Origin: Bacteroidales bacterium
Lineage (GTDB): Bacteria; Bacteroidota; Bacteroidia; Bacteroidales; VadinHA17
Assembly: GCA_003142255.1 (NCBI GenBank)
Contig: PLLO01000007.1
Span: forward strand, 1 to 64,000
DNA: 64,000 nt
Direction of reading: 5' to 3'
The stretch's first letter is position 1, and each line of letters begins with the position of its first letter. Below are positions 52,292-61,182 of this stretch, one piece after another. The notes beneath the pieces are model-generated. The model did not search any database and was not told where the DNA came from. It saw only the letters and a list, made by a program, of their open reading frames with translations. The position numbers and the translations under genes were made by a program.

Positions 52292-54133
52292 ATGAAAACG
52301 GAGTCAGGAATAGCAGGAGGGTTCCTTCCATCTTCAAAAAAAGAGGTTGAAGATCTTGGCTGGGATCAGCCTGATGTAATTATTTTCAGCGGAGATGCCT
52401 ATGTCGACCATCCTTCATTCGGTCCGGCAGTAATAGGAAGAGTAATTGAGAATGAGGGATTCCGTGTGGCGATTGTTCCGCAGCCAAACTGGAGGGACGA
52501 TCTGAGGGATTTCAGGAAGCTCGGCAGTCCAAAATATTTCTTTGGCATCACAGCCGGCAATATGGATTCGATGGTGAATCATTACACTGCTGCACGACGG
52601 CTTCGTTCCGATGATGCATACACACCGGGGGGAATGGCAGGATTCCGTCCCGATTACCCGACTATTGTTTACACTAAGATACTTAAGCAGTTGTTCCCTG
52701 ATGTTCCGGTAGTTATAGGCGGAATAGAAGCGTCGATGCGGCGGCTTACTCATTACGATTACTGGAAAGATACTCTTGAGCCGTCGATGCTCATCAGCAG
52801 CGGTGCCGATATGCTGATTTACGGAATGGGAGAGCAGCCGATAAGGGAAGTTATGCGCCTTCTTGCCAAAGGAGTTCCGTTTTATTCTCTTAAAACTGTG
52901 CCCCAGACCGCTATAGCCATAAGCAAGGATAACCCATTACCTCTTCAGAAATCCTGGAAGGACCAGATTCTGAACTCATATGAAAAGTGTCTTGCTGACA
53001 AGAAGCTCTTTACGGTCAATTTTGTTGTTTTTGAAAAGGAGTCAAACAAGATAGAAGCTGCCAGGCTAATCGAGCCTTCGGGGAACTCTCTTGTTATCAT
53101 AAACCCGCCATTTCCGCCAATGGATGAGAAGGAGGCAGACAGGACTTATGATCTTCCATATATGTACATGCCTCACCCCAGGTATAATAAAAAGGGACCT
53201 ATCCCTGCCTATGAGATGATAAAGTTCTCTGTCAACATTCACCGGGGGTGCTTTGGAGGATGCAGCTTTTGCGCTATCGCAGCGCACCAGGGAAAGCAGA
53301 TTGTAAGCCGGTCGGAAAGATCTATCCTGAGCGAAATAGAAAAAATATCCCATCTGCCGGGCTTTAAAGGTTACCTGTCTGACCTTGGAGGCCCTTCGGC
53401 AAATATGTTCAGGATGAAGGGGAAGAATATGGATACGTGTCGTAAATGCTCAAGACCATCCTGCATCTGGCCGGGTGTATGTCCGAACCTTGAAACAAGC
53501 CACCAGGAACTGACGAGCCTTTATAAAAAGGTTAACAGGATTGATGGCATTAAAAAAGCATTTATCGGCAGCGGCGTCAGGTACGACCTGCTTTTCCCTG
53601 ACTGGAACAAAAACGCAGGCAGAGCTGAAAGCGAATATCTCGATGAGCTTATTAAAGGCCACGTTTCAGGCAGGCTCAAGATTGCACCCGAGCATACTAA
53701 TCATTTAGTGCTTAGCCTGATGAGGAAGCCTCCTTTTGAACTTTTCAGGAAGCTTAAATCAAGGTTCGATGCAATTACAAAGCGTGAAGGATTGAATTAT
53801 GAGATTATTCCATATTTTATATCATCCCATCCGGGCTGCACTGATAAGGATATGCAGGAGCTTGCAAATGAGGTGAAGAGCATGGGTATAAAGCCTGAAC
53901 AGGTTCAGGATTTTACTCCGACACCTATGACATTATCTACGCTGATTTATTATACAGGCTTTGATCCTTACACGGGGAAGAAGGTATATGTGGCAAGAAA
54001 ACCGGATGAAAAGAAACGTCAGAAAGAGTACTTTTTCTGGTATAAGACCGGCGACCGGCGACTAGTGACCGGCGACAGGAAGAGGAGGGAAGGCAAAAGA
54101 AAGACCGGAACTCAAAAGCCCCGGTCTTTCTAA
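52292..54133 (+). CDS. YgiQ-family radical SAM protein
   Basis: 613 residues from the ATG at 52292; the track start adds 49 residues that overlap the divergent patatin gene, whereas 'FLPSSKKEVEDLGWDQPDVIIFSGDAYVDHPSFG' is the family's normal beginning. The radical-SAM cluster motif CxxxCxxC is seen in 'RGCFGGCSFCAI', and the UPF0313 tail continues to 'YYTGFDPYTGKKVYVAR'. The reaction is unknown. The last ~25 residues (TGDRRLVTGDRKRREG...) are read from an ACCGGC-type repeat, so the C-terminus is repeat-derived. The stop codon lies just past a terminator-like hairpin. Confidence 0.88.
   Translation: MKTESGIAGGFLPSSKKEVEDLGWDQPDVIIFSGDAYVDHPSFGPAVIGRVIENEGFRVAIVPQPNWRDDLRDFRKLGSPKYFFGITAGNMDSMVNHYTAARRLRSDDAYTPGGMAGFRPDYPTIVYTKILKQLFPDVPVVIGGIEASMRRLTHYDYWKDTLEPSMLISSGADMLIYGMGEQPIREVMRLLAKGVPFYSLKTVPQTAIAISKDNPLPLQKSWKDQILNSYEKCLADKKLFTVNFVVFEKESNKIEAARLIEPSGNSLVIINPPFPPMDEKEADRTYDLPYMYMPHPRYNKKGPIPAYEMIKFSVNIHRGCFGGCSFCAIAAHQGKQIVSRSERSILSEIEKISHLPGFKGYLSDLGGPSANMFRMKGKNMDTCRKCSRPSCIWPGVCPNLETSHQELTSLYKKVNRIDGIKKAFIGSGVRYDLLFPDWNKNAGRAESEYLDELIKGHVSGRLKIAPEHTNHLVLSLMRKPPFELFRKLKSRFDAITKREGLNYEIIPYFISSHPGCTDKDMQELANEVKSMGIKPEQVQDFTPTPMTLSTLIYYTGFDPYTGKKVYVARKPDEKKRQKEYFFWYKTGDRRLVTGDRKRREGKRKTGTQKPRSF
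54051..54076. repeat. ACCGGCGAC repeat inside the ygiQ 3' end
   Basis: GACCGGCGACCGGCGACTAG is followed by another GACCGGCGAC. It belongs to the same word family as 30903-30925 and 34081-34117, but here it is translated as the start of the repeat-derived YgiQ tail. Confidence 0.55.
54100..54130 (-). terminator. Hairpin between convergent ygiQ and hydrogenase operon
   Basis: AAAGACCGG at 54100-54108 pairs perfectly with CCGGTCTTT at 54121-54129. On the minus strand the stem is followed by CTTTTG, so it could end the hydrogenase transcript. It overlaps the last codons of ygiQ. Confidence 0.5.
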
Positions 54134-54159
54134 ACCTAAAAACCTATTTTTGAAAAACT

Positions 54160-54642
54160 CTAGTCGTATTCTTTTATTATATTTCTTACATCATCCGGTG
54201 CAACACGACCGTAAGTCTTGTCGCCTACCAGTACCACGGGTGCAAGTCCGCAGGCTCCGACACACCTAAGGCTCGACAAAGAAAACTTGTTGTCCTTTGT
54301 AACCTGACCAACATTTAATCCAAGTTCTTTTTTGAATTCCTCAAGGACTTTCTCAGCACCACGAACATAACATGCAGTTCCCAGGCAAATGCTGATCGGG
54401 TGCTTTCCCTTTGGAGTCATTGTAAAGAAGGAATAAAACGTTACAACTCCGTAGATTTTTGCTACGGGAACTACCAGCTCACCTGATATAACCTCCTGCA
54501 CCTCGGCAGGAAGATAACCAAAATGTTCCTGGCAACTATGTAATACATTAATGAGTTCCTGGGGATCATTATTAAACGATGTGCAAATCTCTTTAATCTT
54601 TGCAACATCTTCGTTTCTCAATTCTATTTTAATACTTGACAT
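54160..54642 (-). CDS. hydC: NuoE-like [2Fe-2S] subunit of the NADH-linked hydrogenase
   Basis: 160 residues of the thioredoxin-like 24-kDa family (HydC/HndA). It has 'DPQELINVLHSCQEHFGYLPAEVQEVISGELVVPVAKIYGVVTFYSFF' and the four cluster cysteines in 'CLGTACYVRG' (first pair) and 'LRCVGACGLAPVV' (second pair). It passes electrons between the flavin subunit and the hydrogenase subunit. It is the last gene of the minus-strand operon, 36 bases after hydA. In many relatives this subunit comes first. Confidence 0.92.
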   Translation of the reverse strand: MSSIKIELRNEDVAKIKEICTSFNNDPQELINVLHSCQEHFGYLPAEVQEVISGELVVPVAKIYGVVTFYSFFTMTPKGKHPISICLGTACYVRGAEKVLEEFKKELGLNVGQVTKDNKFSLSSLRCVGACGLAPVVLVGDKTYGRVAPDDVRNIIKEYD

Positions 54643-54678
54643 AGCCTTGAATTTTATTTTTGACCAACCGGTACATTA

Positions 54679-56457
54679 TTATTGCTTTACTATTATTTTC
54701 TTCTTTTTATCAAAATATTTAGTGTGAAGCAGATGATGAGCTTTTTCACTGTTGGGTTTGTCGAGGAACTCCTTATAAAGCTTGATTATGAAAGGATTCT
54801 CATGCGACTTTCTAAGTGGTTTGCTCTTGTCTTCAGCATAGATTGCTGCTGCTCTTGCCTTAATTATTTCGGAGTTTCCGTGATGCAGCGGTTGTCCGCC
54901 TCCACCGATACAACCTCCAGGGCAAGCCATAACTTCTATAGCATGGAACTGTGATTTTCCAGCTCTGACATCATCAAGCAGCTTCCTGGCATTGCCAAGG
55001 CCGTGAGCAATTCCGATATTGATCGGTAGTCCGTCAAAATCTATTGTTGCAGAGCGGACACCCTTTAATCCTCTTAGTTCTGTAAAATCGAGCCTCTCCA
55101 GTTTCTTTCCTGTCTGGAGTTCATAAGCTGTACGAACAGCTGCTTCGATTACTCCACCGGTGGTACCAAATATCACACCTGCTCCGGTTGATTCTCCCAT
55201 AGGATCATCAAATTCTCCCTCTTCAAGATTATTCAGGTCGATATTTGCCTGCTTTATGAATTCACCAAGTTCCCTGGTAGAAATCGAGAAATCAACATCC
55301 CTGTTCCCGTCGGTCGAAAACTCTTCCCTCTGGCACTCGTATTTCTTTGCAAGACATGGCATAATAGAAACAACAACCAGGTCTTTTCTGTCTACTTTTA
55401 TCTTATCGGCAAAATATGTTTTTGCAATTGCTCCAAACATCTGCTGAGGCGATTTTGAAGTTGAGGGAACATCTTTTAGGTCGGGGAAATATTCCTCGAA
55501 AAAGTTTACCCATCCGGGGCAGCACGAGGTAAGAATAGGCATTCTTGCTGTTTTATCTCCCTTCAGATGCCTGTTAAGACGATCGAGAAATTCTGTGCCT
55601 TCTTCCATAATTGTAAGATCGGCAGCAAAGTCGGTATCAAATATATAATTGAATCCGAGTGATCTGAGAGCGGTTACCATTTTGCCGGTCACGAGGGTTC
55701 CCGGTTTCATGCCAAACATTTCTCCGAGAGCTGCACGAACAGCAGGAGCTGTTTGAACGATTACAGTCTTTGTAGGATCAGCAAGAGCCCTAAGCACATT
55801 TGGAACGTGATTTACTTCTGTAAGGGCACCTGTCGGGCAAACAGCCACACACTGACCGCAATATGTACATGTTGAAAATTCAAGATTCTGTTCAAATGCA
55901 GGAGCTACGGCAGCCATGAACCCGCGGTTGACAGCAGATAATGCACCAACTGTCTGTACGGTGTTGCACATAGTCTCGCAACGGCGGCACATGATGCATT
56001 TGTCCAGGTCCCTTATTATAGAAGGAGAAAAATCCTTGCGATAAGTCGACATTTCAGCATACTCCTGTCCTGGAATATCCCTTATTCCCAGTCGGTGAGC
56101 CATGCTTTGGAGCTCGCAGTTGCCCGATTTAGGACAAACAAGACAATCTTTTGGATGATCTGAAAGTATAAATTCCATCACCGTGCGGCGGGCATTCAGC
56201 ACCCTGGGAGTGTGAGTCAATATAACCATTCCCTCTTCACAATTGGTAGAGCAGGAGGGAGCAAGATTGCGTCGCTTCTGCACTTCAACGACACAGAGAC
56301 GGCAACCACCGGGTTTATTCTCGATGTTCATATCCTTCAATTCCATGTAGCATAATGTCGGGATATCAATTCCCAGCTTTTTTGCAGCCTTATTTATTGT
56401 CGTACCCTTGGGCACTTCAACTTCCTTAGTATCTATAGTAAGCTTTATTGTTTCCAT
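54679..56457 (-). CDS. hydA: [FeFe]-hydrogenase catalytic subunit
   Basis: 592 residues. Order of domains: plant-type [2Fe-2S] (residues ~1-75, 'GGCRLCVVEVQ'), His-ligated cluster ('DHPKDCLVCPKSGNCEL'), two [4Fe-4S] sites ('CIMCRRCETMC', 'CTYCGQCVAVCPTGALTEV'), and the H-cluster domain with all three signatures: 'TSCCPGWVNF', 'MPCLAKKYE' and 'EVMACPGGCIGGGGQP'. The small-subunit-like C-terminus is included. It produces or takes up H2 in a trimeric, probably bifurcating complex with NADH and ferredoxin. All ligands are present, so it should be active; the HydEFG maturases are not in this window. Confidence 0.96.
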   Translation of the reverse strand: METIKLTIDTKEVEVPKGTTINKAAKKLGIDIPTLCYMELKDMNIENKPGGCRLCVVEVQKRRNLAPSCSTNCEEGMVILTHTPRVLNARRTVMEFILSDHPKDCLVCPKSGNCELQSMAHRLGIRDIPGQEYAEMSTYRKDFSPSIIRDLDKCIMCRRCETMCNTVQTVGALSAVNRGFMAAVAPAFEQNLEFSTCTYCGQCVAVCPTGALTEVNHVPNVLRALADPTKTVIVQTAPAVRAALGEMFGMKPGTLVTGKMVTALRSLGFNYIFDTDFAADLTIMEEGTEFLDRLNRHLKGDKTARMPILTSCCPGWVNFFEEYFPDLKDVPSTSKSPQQMFGAIAKTYFADKIKVDRKDLVVVSIMPCLAKKYECQREEFSTDGNRDVDFSISTRELGEFIKQANIDLNNLEEGEFDDPMGESTGAGVIFGTTGGVIEAAVRTAYELQTGKKLERLDFTELRGLKGVRSATIDFDGLPINIGIAHGLGNARKLLDDVRAGKSQFHAIEVMACPGGCIGGGGQPLHHGNSEIIKARAAAIYAEDKSKPLRKSHENPFIIKLYKEFLDKPNSEKAHHLLHTKYFDKKKKIIVKQ

Positions 56458-56468
56458 TATTTCCTTGA

Positions 56469-58262
56469 TTATCTGATAAATATTGCATCAAACTTACATT
56501 TCTCCTTACATGCGCCGCATTTTATGCAGATGGTCGGATCAATATGATGAACTTCTTTTCTCTGGCCTGATATTGCGTTAACAGGACAAACCCTTGCGCA
56601 TGCTGTACAGCCTACGCAATTTTCTTCATTAACAACATATTCCATCAGGTTCTTACACTCACCTGCCGGACATTTCTTGTCTTTCACGTGTGCCTCATAC
56701 TCGTTCATGAAGTTATCGAGCGTTGAAAGCACAGGGTTAGGTGAGGATTGTCCAAGGCCGCAAAGTGCCGTGTCCTTAATAACCAGACTCATATTCCTGA
56801 GTCTGTCAAGGTCTTCCGGAATTCCTTTTCCGTCGCATATCCTGGACAGAAGTTCGTGCAGGCGCTTATTGCCGATACGGCATGGAGCACATTTCCCGCA
56901 AGATTCATCTACCATAAAATCGAGGAAAAATTTTGCGACAGAAACCATACAGTTATCTTCATCCATCACTATCATGCCTCCTGATCCCATCATCGAACCT
57001 GCTGCGATAAGGTTATCAAAATCAATCGGCATATCCAGGTGTTTTTCTGTCAGACAGCCGCCGGATGGGCCTCCTGTCTGCACAGCTTTGAATTTCTTTC
57101 CGTTTCTGATGCCGCCTCCTATCTGAAAAATTATTTCCCTCAAGGTCGTTCCCATCGGGACTTCGATAAGGCCTACATTATTTATTTTACCGGCAAGTGC
57201 AAAAACTTTTGTTCCCTTTGATTTCTCAGTGCCTATTTTGCTGAACCACTCCGCTCCTTGAAGGATTATCACAGGTATTGCAGCAAACGTTTCCACATTA
57301 TTGACATTGGTAGGTTTACCAAGATATCCTGACTGTGCCGGGAATGGGGGTTTGATTGTAGGTTCGCCGCGGAGGCCTTCCATCGAATGGATAAGAGCTG
57401 TCTCTTCTCCGCAGACGAATGCTCCGGCACCATAGCGGAGTGTAATATCAAAGTTGAAACCTTTTCCGAAAATATCCTTGCCCAGGAGGCCGTATTCATG
57501 GGCCTGGTTTATAGCAATTTTCAACCTGCGTATAGCCATAGGATATTCGGCACGTACATATATAAGACCTTCTGATGCTCCGATACTGTAGCCGCAGATT
57601 GCCATTGCTTCGAGTACAGAATGCGGGTCGCCTTCAAGCACAGAACGGTCCATGAATGCTCCCGGGTCGCCCTCATCAGCATTGCAGACTACGTATTTCT
57701 GGTCTGCCTTGTTCTTGCTGGCGATGTCCCATTTTAGTCCTGTCGGGAAGCCTGCACCACCGCGCCCCCTCTGTCCGGAATCCTTTACGACATTGATGAC
57801 CTGCCCGGGTGTCATTTCAGTCAATACTTTTCCGAGTGCCTGATATCCATCCCTTGCTATATACTCATCAATATTCTCGGGATTTATAACACCGCAGTTG
57901 CGGAGAACAATCCTGAGTTGTTTCTTGAAGACACTCATATGTTTTGAGTCCCCTACTATTTCGTTGGTTTTAGGATCGCGGTAAAGGAGTCTTTCTACTT
58001 TTCTGCCCTTTATAACATGTTCTTCAATAATTGTCTGGGTATCTTCAGGTTTTACCTGAACGTAGATAATGTTATCGGGCATTACTTTTACGATAGGGCC
58101 TTTACCACAAAATCCAAAGCAGCCTGTCGTAATAACCTGCACTTTATCGGAGAGTCCTTTTGCATCTATTTCGTCCCTTAGATTACAGACAATGACATCG
58201 CTTTCGGCAGAGTTGCAGCTTGTACCACCACAAACCATGAGATGCATGGTATATTTTGACAT
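56469..58262 (-). CDS. hydB: NuoF-like flavin subunit of the NADH-linked hydrogenase
   Basis: 597 residues. N-terminal [2Fe-2S] thioredoxin-like domain ('CGGTSCNSAESD', 'TTGCFGFCGKGPIV'). NADH/FMN domain with 'RGRGGAGFPTGLKWDIA' and 'YGAGAFVCGEETALIHSMEG'. Cluster site 'ESCGKCAPCRIGNKRL'. Two C-terminal ferredoxin motifs 'CVGCTACARVCPVNAI' and 'CIKCGACKEKCKFDAI'. This is the HydB/HndC layout of electron-bifurcating hydrogenases. It lies 11 bases before hydA and 11 after the small ferredoxin-like gene. Confidence 0.95.
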   Translation of the reverse strand: MSKYTMHLMVCGGTSCNSAESDVIVCNLRDEIDAKGLSDKVQVITTGCFGFCGKGPIVKVMPDNIIYVQVKPEDTQTIIEEHVIKGRKVERLLYRDPKTNEIVGDSKHMSVFKKQLRIVLRNCGVINPENIDEYIARDGYQALGKVLTEMTPGQVINVVKDSGQRGRGGAGFPTGLKWDIASKNKADQKYVVCNADEGDPGAFMDRSVLEGDPHSVLEAMAICGYSIGASEGLIYVRAEYPMAIRRLKIAINQAHEYGLLGKDIFGKGFNFDITLRYGAGAFVCGEETALIHSMEGLRGEPTIKPPFPAQSGYLGKPTNVNNVETFAAIPVIILQGAEWFSKIGTEKSKGTKVFALAGKINNVGLIEVPMGTTLREIIFQIGGGIRNGKKFKAVQTGGPSGGCLTEKHLDMPIDFDNLIAAGSMMGSGGMIVMDEDNCMVSVAKFFLDFMVDESCGKCAPCRIGNKRLHELLSRICDGKGIPEDLDRLRNMSLVIKDTALCGLGQSSPNPVLSTLDNFMNEYEAHVKDKKCPAGECKNLMEYVVNEENCVGCTACARVCPVNAISGQRKEVHHIDPTICIKCGACKEKCKFDAIFIR

Positions 58263-58273
58263 AGTTTATCCTC

Positions 58274-58666
58274 CTACTCTTTAGAATCAATAGTTTCGTA
58301 ATTCACGGGTATGATACCATCTACCAGTTCTCCGGTCTTGATATACTTTTCGATGATCTGATCGGCTCTTTTAAGATCAACAAACCCGTACACAACAGGG
58401 TCCTGACCCGGAAGCTTAACTTCAACAGTGGGTTCAGCGTAACAATACCCCATGCATCCTGTCTGGGTTACAACTGCCGGAATATTCCTTTTTTCAAGCT
58501 GTTCCATGAAAAACTCCATGATGGGCTTTGCGCCGGATGCAATTCCGCAAGTTGCCATTGCAACTTTAACCTGAACCTGATTTTTTGATTCAATTGCGTT
58601 GATAAGTCCTGTCTTTAACTCTTCTCGTTTCTTTTTAAGATCTGGGAGTGATTTGATTTGTGACAT
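58274..58666 (-). CDS. Small thioredoxin-like [2Fe-2S] ferredoxin (HndB type)
   Basis: 130 residues. The cluster cysteines appear in 'VAMATCGIASGAKPIMEF' and 'TQTGCMGYCYAEPTVEV'. The first site has a single Cys in this stretch, with spacing typical of HndB-like subunits, and the fold ends with 'GFVDLKRADQIIEKYI'. It is the first gene of the hydrogenase operon. HndB-like proteins are an extra electron-transfer subunit in NADP-reducing hydrogenases. Confidence 0.88.
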   Translation of the reverse strand: MSQIKSLPDLKKKREELKTGLINAIESKNQVQVKVAMATCGIASGAKPIMEFFMEQLEKRNIPAVVTQTGCMGYCYAEPTVEVKLPGQDPVVYGFVDLKRADQIIEKYIKTGELVDGIIPVNYETIDSKE

Positions 58667-59029
58667 GATTTTTTACTTGTTAATTATTTTGCAGTTTATT
58701 ATTATCTATTTGATAGTCATTTATTTATTGTTTCATTATTAGTTATAAGAGCAAAATTGAATAGTGCCGCAATGCTTAACGGGCACAAAGATATAATATT
58801 TAGTGTGAAATAAATAACATTGTTAATAAAATAACACAAATTTAAAATATTTCTAAATAAGAGTTTAAATGCTAAAGGATATAACCATGCTGTTAAGTGA
58901 AAAACATTAGTTTCTCAATTTCTCACTACAATTTACGAAATCATGTTTTAACGGGATAGATTTAAAAGAATATATTTTAAAATAGGACAGAAGAAAAGAG
59001 GTGCAATTTTGAACAACGGAAGATGACTC
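58667..59029. other. AT-rich leader of the hydrogenase operon
   Basis: 363 bases without a gene, lying between two minus-strand gene groups. It holds the probable hydrogenase promoter box (58786-58793), a T-rich leader of about 110 bases, and nothing else recognisable. I see no riboswitch and no FNR-like palindrome. Confidence 0.45.
58786..58793 (-). promoter_or_regulatory. -7 box of the hydrogenase operon promoter
   Basis: TATCTTTG on the minus strand matches TAnnTTTG, about 120 bases before the first operon gene. About 20 bases upstream is only a weak TTTA as -33 element. Confidence 0.42.
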
Positions 59030-59728
59030 CTAAATATGGAAAAAGCTGTCGAGCTTATTCCCTTTTTTCATCCTGTAATGCACGTAAAAAAGTACCAACG
59101 CAATTGGCAATATTGAGACTGCTGCAAGTAACGACCAGTGTGCATCCACAAAGCCTCTCATATATTTATCAAGAATAATTTCAGTTAGTATGCAAAATCC
59201 TGCAGCAGAAAGAAATATGATCGCTAAGATATTGAAGCCTTTAAATCGCGCATACCGGTACAATATAATAACCAGGCATGCAAAGAAAACAGCTGACAGT
59301 GTAATTGGCAGACCGACAGGGATAAACCAGTTCGCTCCGGGGGAGATGAGATCAAACATGAGAAGCATCAGCAGGGCAGTTGCAGACAGTCCGGTTACCA
59401 GTATCCAGACATTCCTGATTTTGAGCAATATAAAGGTCAGGAATAGCCATGCCGAAATTAGAGATACATCAGCAAAGAGAGACCATTTAATGCCTTCTCC
59501 AATAACCAGGTCGACAATGGTGCAGACGGCAATTCCGGAAAATGCAATTATTCCGGTCAGTTCCCAGATATGCTTCCGTGTCTCTTTTTTATGAAGATTA
59601 AGAATATCGGAAGGATAATTCATAGTTTCAGCCTTTACTTCTGCCGGATCATCCTGGTTTTTTCCGCACAGAGGACATTGCTTAATGCCCCCTTCTAGTT
59701 CCACTCCGCAATTGATGCATATATTCAT
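59030..59728 (-). CDS. DUF6320 zinc-ribbon membrane protein
   Basis: 232 residues. A zinc ribbon opens the protein ('CINCGVELEGGIKQCPLCGK', two CxxC knuckles). About six membrane helices follow from residue ~52 ('IWELTGIIAFSGIAVCTIVDLVIG', 'SLISAWLFLTFILL', 'ILVTGLSATALLMLLMFDLI', and so on). The layout matches DUF6320. Its gene is 11 bases after the acyltransferase-like gene, a pairing I recall from other anaerobes, so the two probably work together. The function is unknown. Confidence 0.78.
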   Translation of the reverse strand: MNICINCGVELEGGIKQCPLCGKNQDDPAEVKAETMNYPSDILNLHKKETRKHIWELTGIIAFSGIAVCTIVDLVIGEGIKWSLFADVSLISAWLFLTFILLKIRNVWILVTGLSATALLMLLMFDLISPGANWFIPVGLPITLSAVFFACLVIILYRYARFKGFNILAIIFLSAAGFCILTEIILDKYMRGFVDAHWSLLAAVSILPIALVLFYVHYRMKKGNKLDSFFHI

Positions 59729-59739
59729 AATAAACTTAT

Positions 59740-61032
59740 TTAATTGTCATTCAATATTTTAATATGGATTCCTGATTCTGAAAGCTGCTTAAGAAAAGAT
59801 TGCTCAAGTTCATTTGACCCGGTTATATTGCAGAAGATCATCCTTACCTTGTCCTTATATGTGACTATTGCACAGCTTACCTTGACCTGTATATTGGGCG
59901 GAGGAGGCACTATATGAATAGAATCGACCAATGTTTCCATTTCTTCCGGGAGTCTTACAATTCCCAGGTTAGTAATTATTCCCGAGCACTTCTTTGATCC
60001 CAGCCCCCTGTAGAAAGCTGAAATAGCCAGCCGTTTTATAAACAAGGGAAGGACCCTGATTATCAGCATCTTTTCGTGGCCGACATTTGATGACATGAAC
60101 CTTGAGATCTGTTTGATATCCGAGCTTGATTGAATATAATTATGCACATTTTTAAGGATCTCCTCAAAAGTGTAAATACCCAACCTTAAATCAACTTCAG
60201 GAGTGACAAACAATGAGAAATTCCGCATGCTCCTGCTGGGTAATTTATTCCTCATATTTACAGGCACTTCAATTCGCAGTACATTGAACTTTTGTTTTAT
60301 CCCTTTATCTTTTTCAGCGAGGTATATTTTCTGAAGGGAAAAGAGATATACAGCAACAAGATATTCAGTTAATGAGACTTTATTGTTCCTCGATAATTCA
60401 ACGATTTCATTCACACTCATTTCAGCAAGGAGCACCCTGAGCCTTGGCTTTTCATTGAGCCGGAACGGAAGATGCCATGCTTTTGACATTTTTCCGGGAG
60501 GAGGGAGCTTGCGGAAAAACCTGTTGAAGCTGTCTTCGACCTCATCATCGGAAACCGGAGAATCAGGAAGGATTATTCCTTCTGAGGAACTTATGGAATT
60601 TCCCGTCAGCTTCAGGTATGTATAGAGCAATGATTTCAGATATTCCATTGCGCCTGAACCGTCTGTTATTATATGAATGAACTCTACCGATATCCTGTTA
60701 GCCTTTATAAGAACTCTGTACAATGGTTCGTTTTTTCTTTTAAGTGCAAAGGCTGTACATGGGATTTTTTCCTCAGGCTGGATCCTCGGCGGTTTATTAT
60801 TGAACTCAAGATAGTTCCAGAATAATCCGCTTCCCAGAGAAACGTTGAAATAAGGGAACCTCACCGAGGTAATTTCAACTGCCTCTTTAATGGCCCGATA
60901 ATTTACCGGCTTTTTAAGAACCGCAGTCAGCCTGAATACAGATGTCAGCTCGCCTGTTGTTATAGCAGGATAAAGCTTCGCTGCATTATCGAGTCTTATC
61001 CAGTTTCTCTTTTGAATGTCTTTTGAGTCGAT
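59740..61032 (-). CDS. Condensation-fold acyltransferase (alcohol acetyltransferase-like), unusual start
   Basis: A chloramphenicol-acetyltransferase/condensation-fold protein with the active-site motif HIITDG (HxxxDG) near the N-terminal third and 'SSRSMRNFSLFVTPEVDLR' in the C-terminal half. The track begins at a GTG (60864), inside the conserved N-terminal strand. The same frame stays open upstream, and its translation 'RNWIRLDNAAKLYPAITTGELTSVFRLTAVLKKPVNY' is the family's true N-terminus. No ATG, GTG or TTG is available there before the in-frame stop at ~61125. An AAGGAGG ribosome site at 61048-61042 lies nine bases before an ATC at 61032 (an ATT at 61017 is the next choice). The annotated start is thus inferred. 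The substrate is unknown. Confidence 0.72.
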   Translation of the reverse strand: MDSKDIQKRNWIRLDNAAKLYPAITTGELTSVFRLTAVLKKPVNYRAIKEAVEITSVRFPYFNVSLGSGLFWNYLEFNNKPPRIQPEEKIPCTAFALKRKNEPLYRVLIKANRISVEFIHIITDGSGAMEYLKSLLYTYLKLTGNSISSSEGIILPDSPVSDDEVEDSFNRFFRKLPPPGKMSKAWHLPFRLNEKPRLRVLLAEMSVNEIVELSRNNKVSLTEYLVAVYLFSLQKIYLAEKDKGIKQKFNVLRIEVPVNMRNKLPSRSMRNFSLFVTPEVDLRLGIYTFEEILKNVHNYIQSSSDIKQISRFMSSNVGHEKMLIIRVLPLFIKRLAISAFYRGLGSKKCSGIITNLGIVRLPEEMETLVDSIHIVPPPPNIQVKVSCAIVTYKDKVRMIFCNITGSNELEQSFLKQLSESGIHIKILNDN

Positions 61033-61135
61033 TTCCTTCTCCCTCCTTATTAACTGAGGTAAATTTATAAAATGTTTGTTACAAAACAGGTGTGACGATA
61101 TTATGTGACTGACAGTTTTCTTGTTTTAAAATTCT

Positions 61136-61143
61136 TATTTTTG
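61136..61143 (+). promoter_or_regulatory. -7 box before the DPP-IV-like gene
   Basis: TATTTTTG matches TAnnTTTG, 39 bases before the ATG at 61183. The -33 position has TTTT instead of TTTG. Confidence 0.5.
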
Positions 61144-61182
61144 TCAGCAACCACTATTAATCACTCAAAACTCTTAAGTCAA

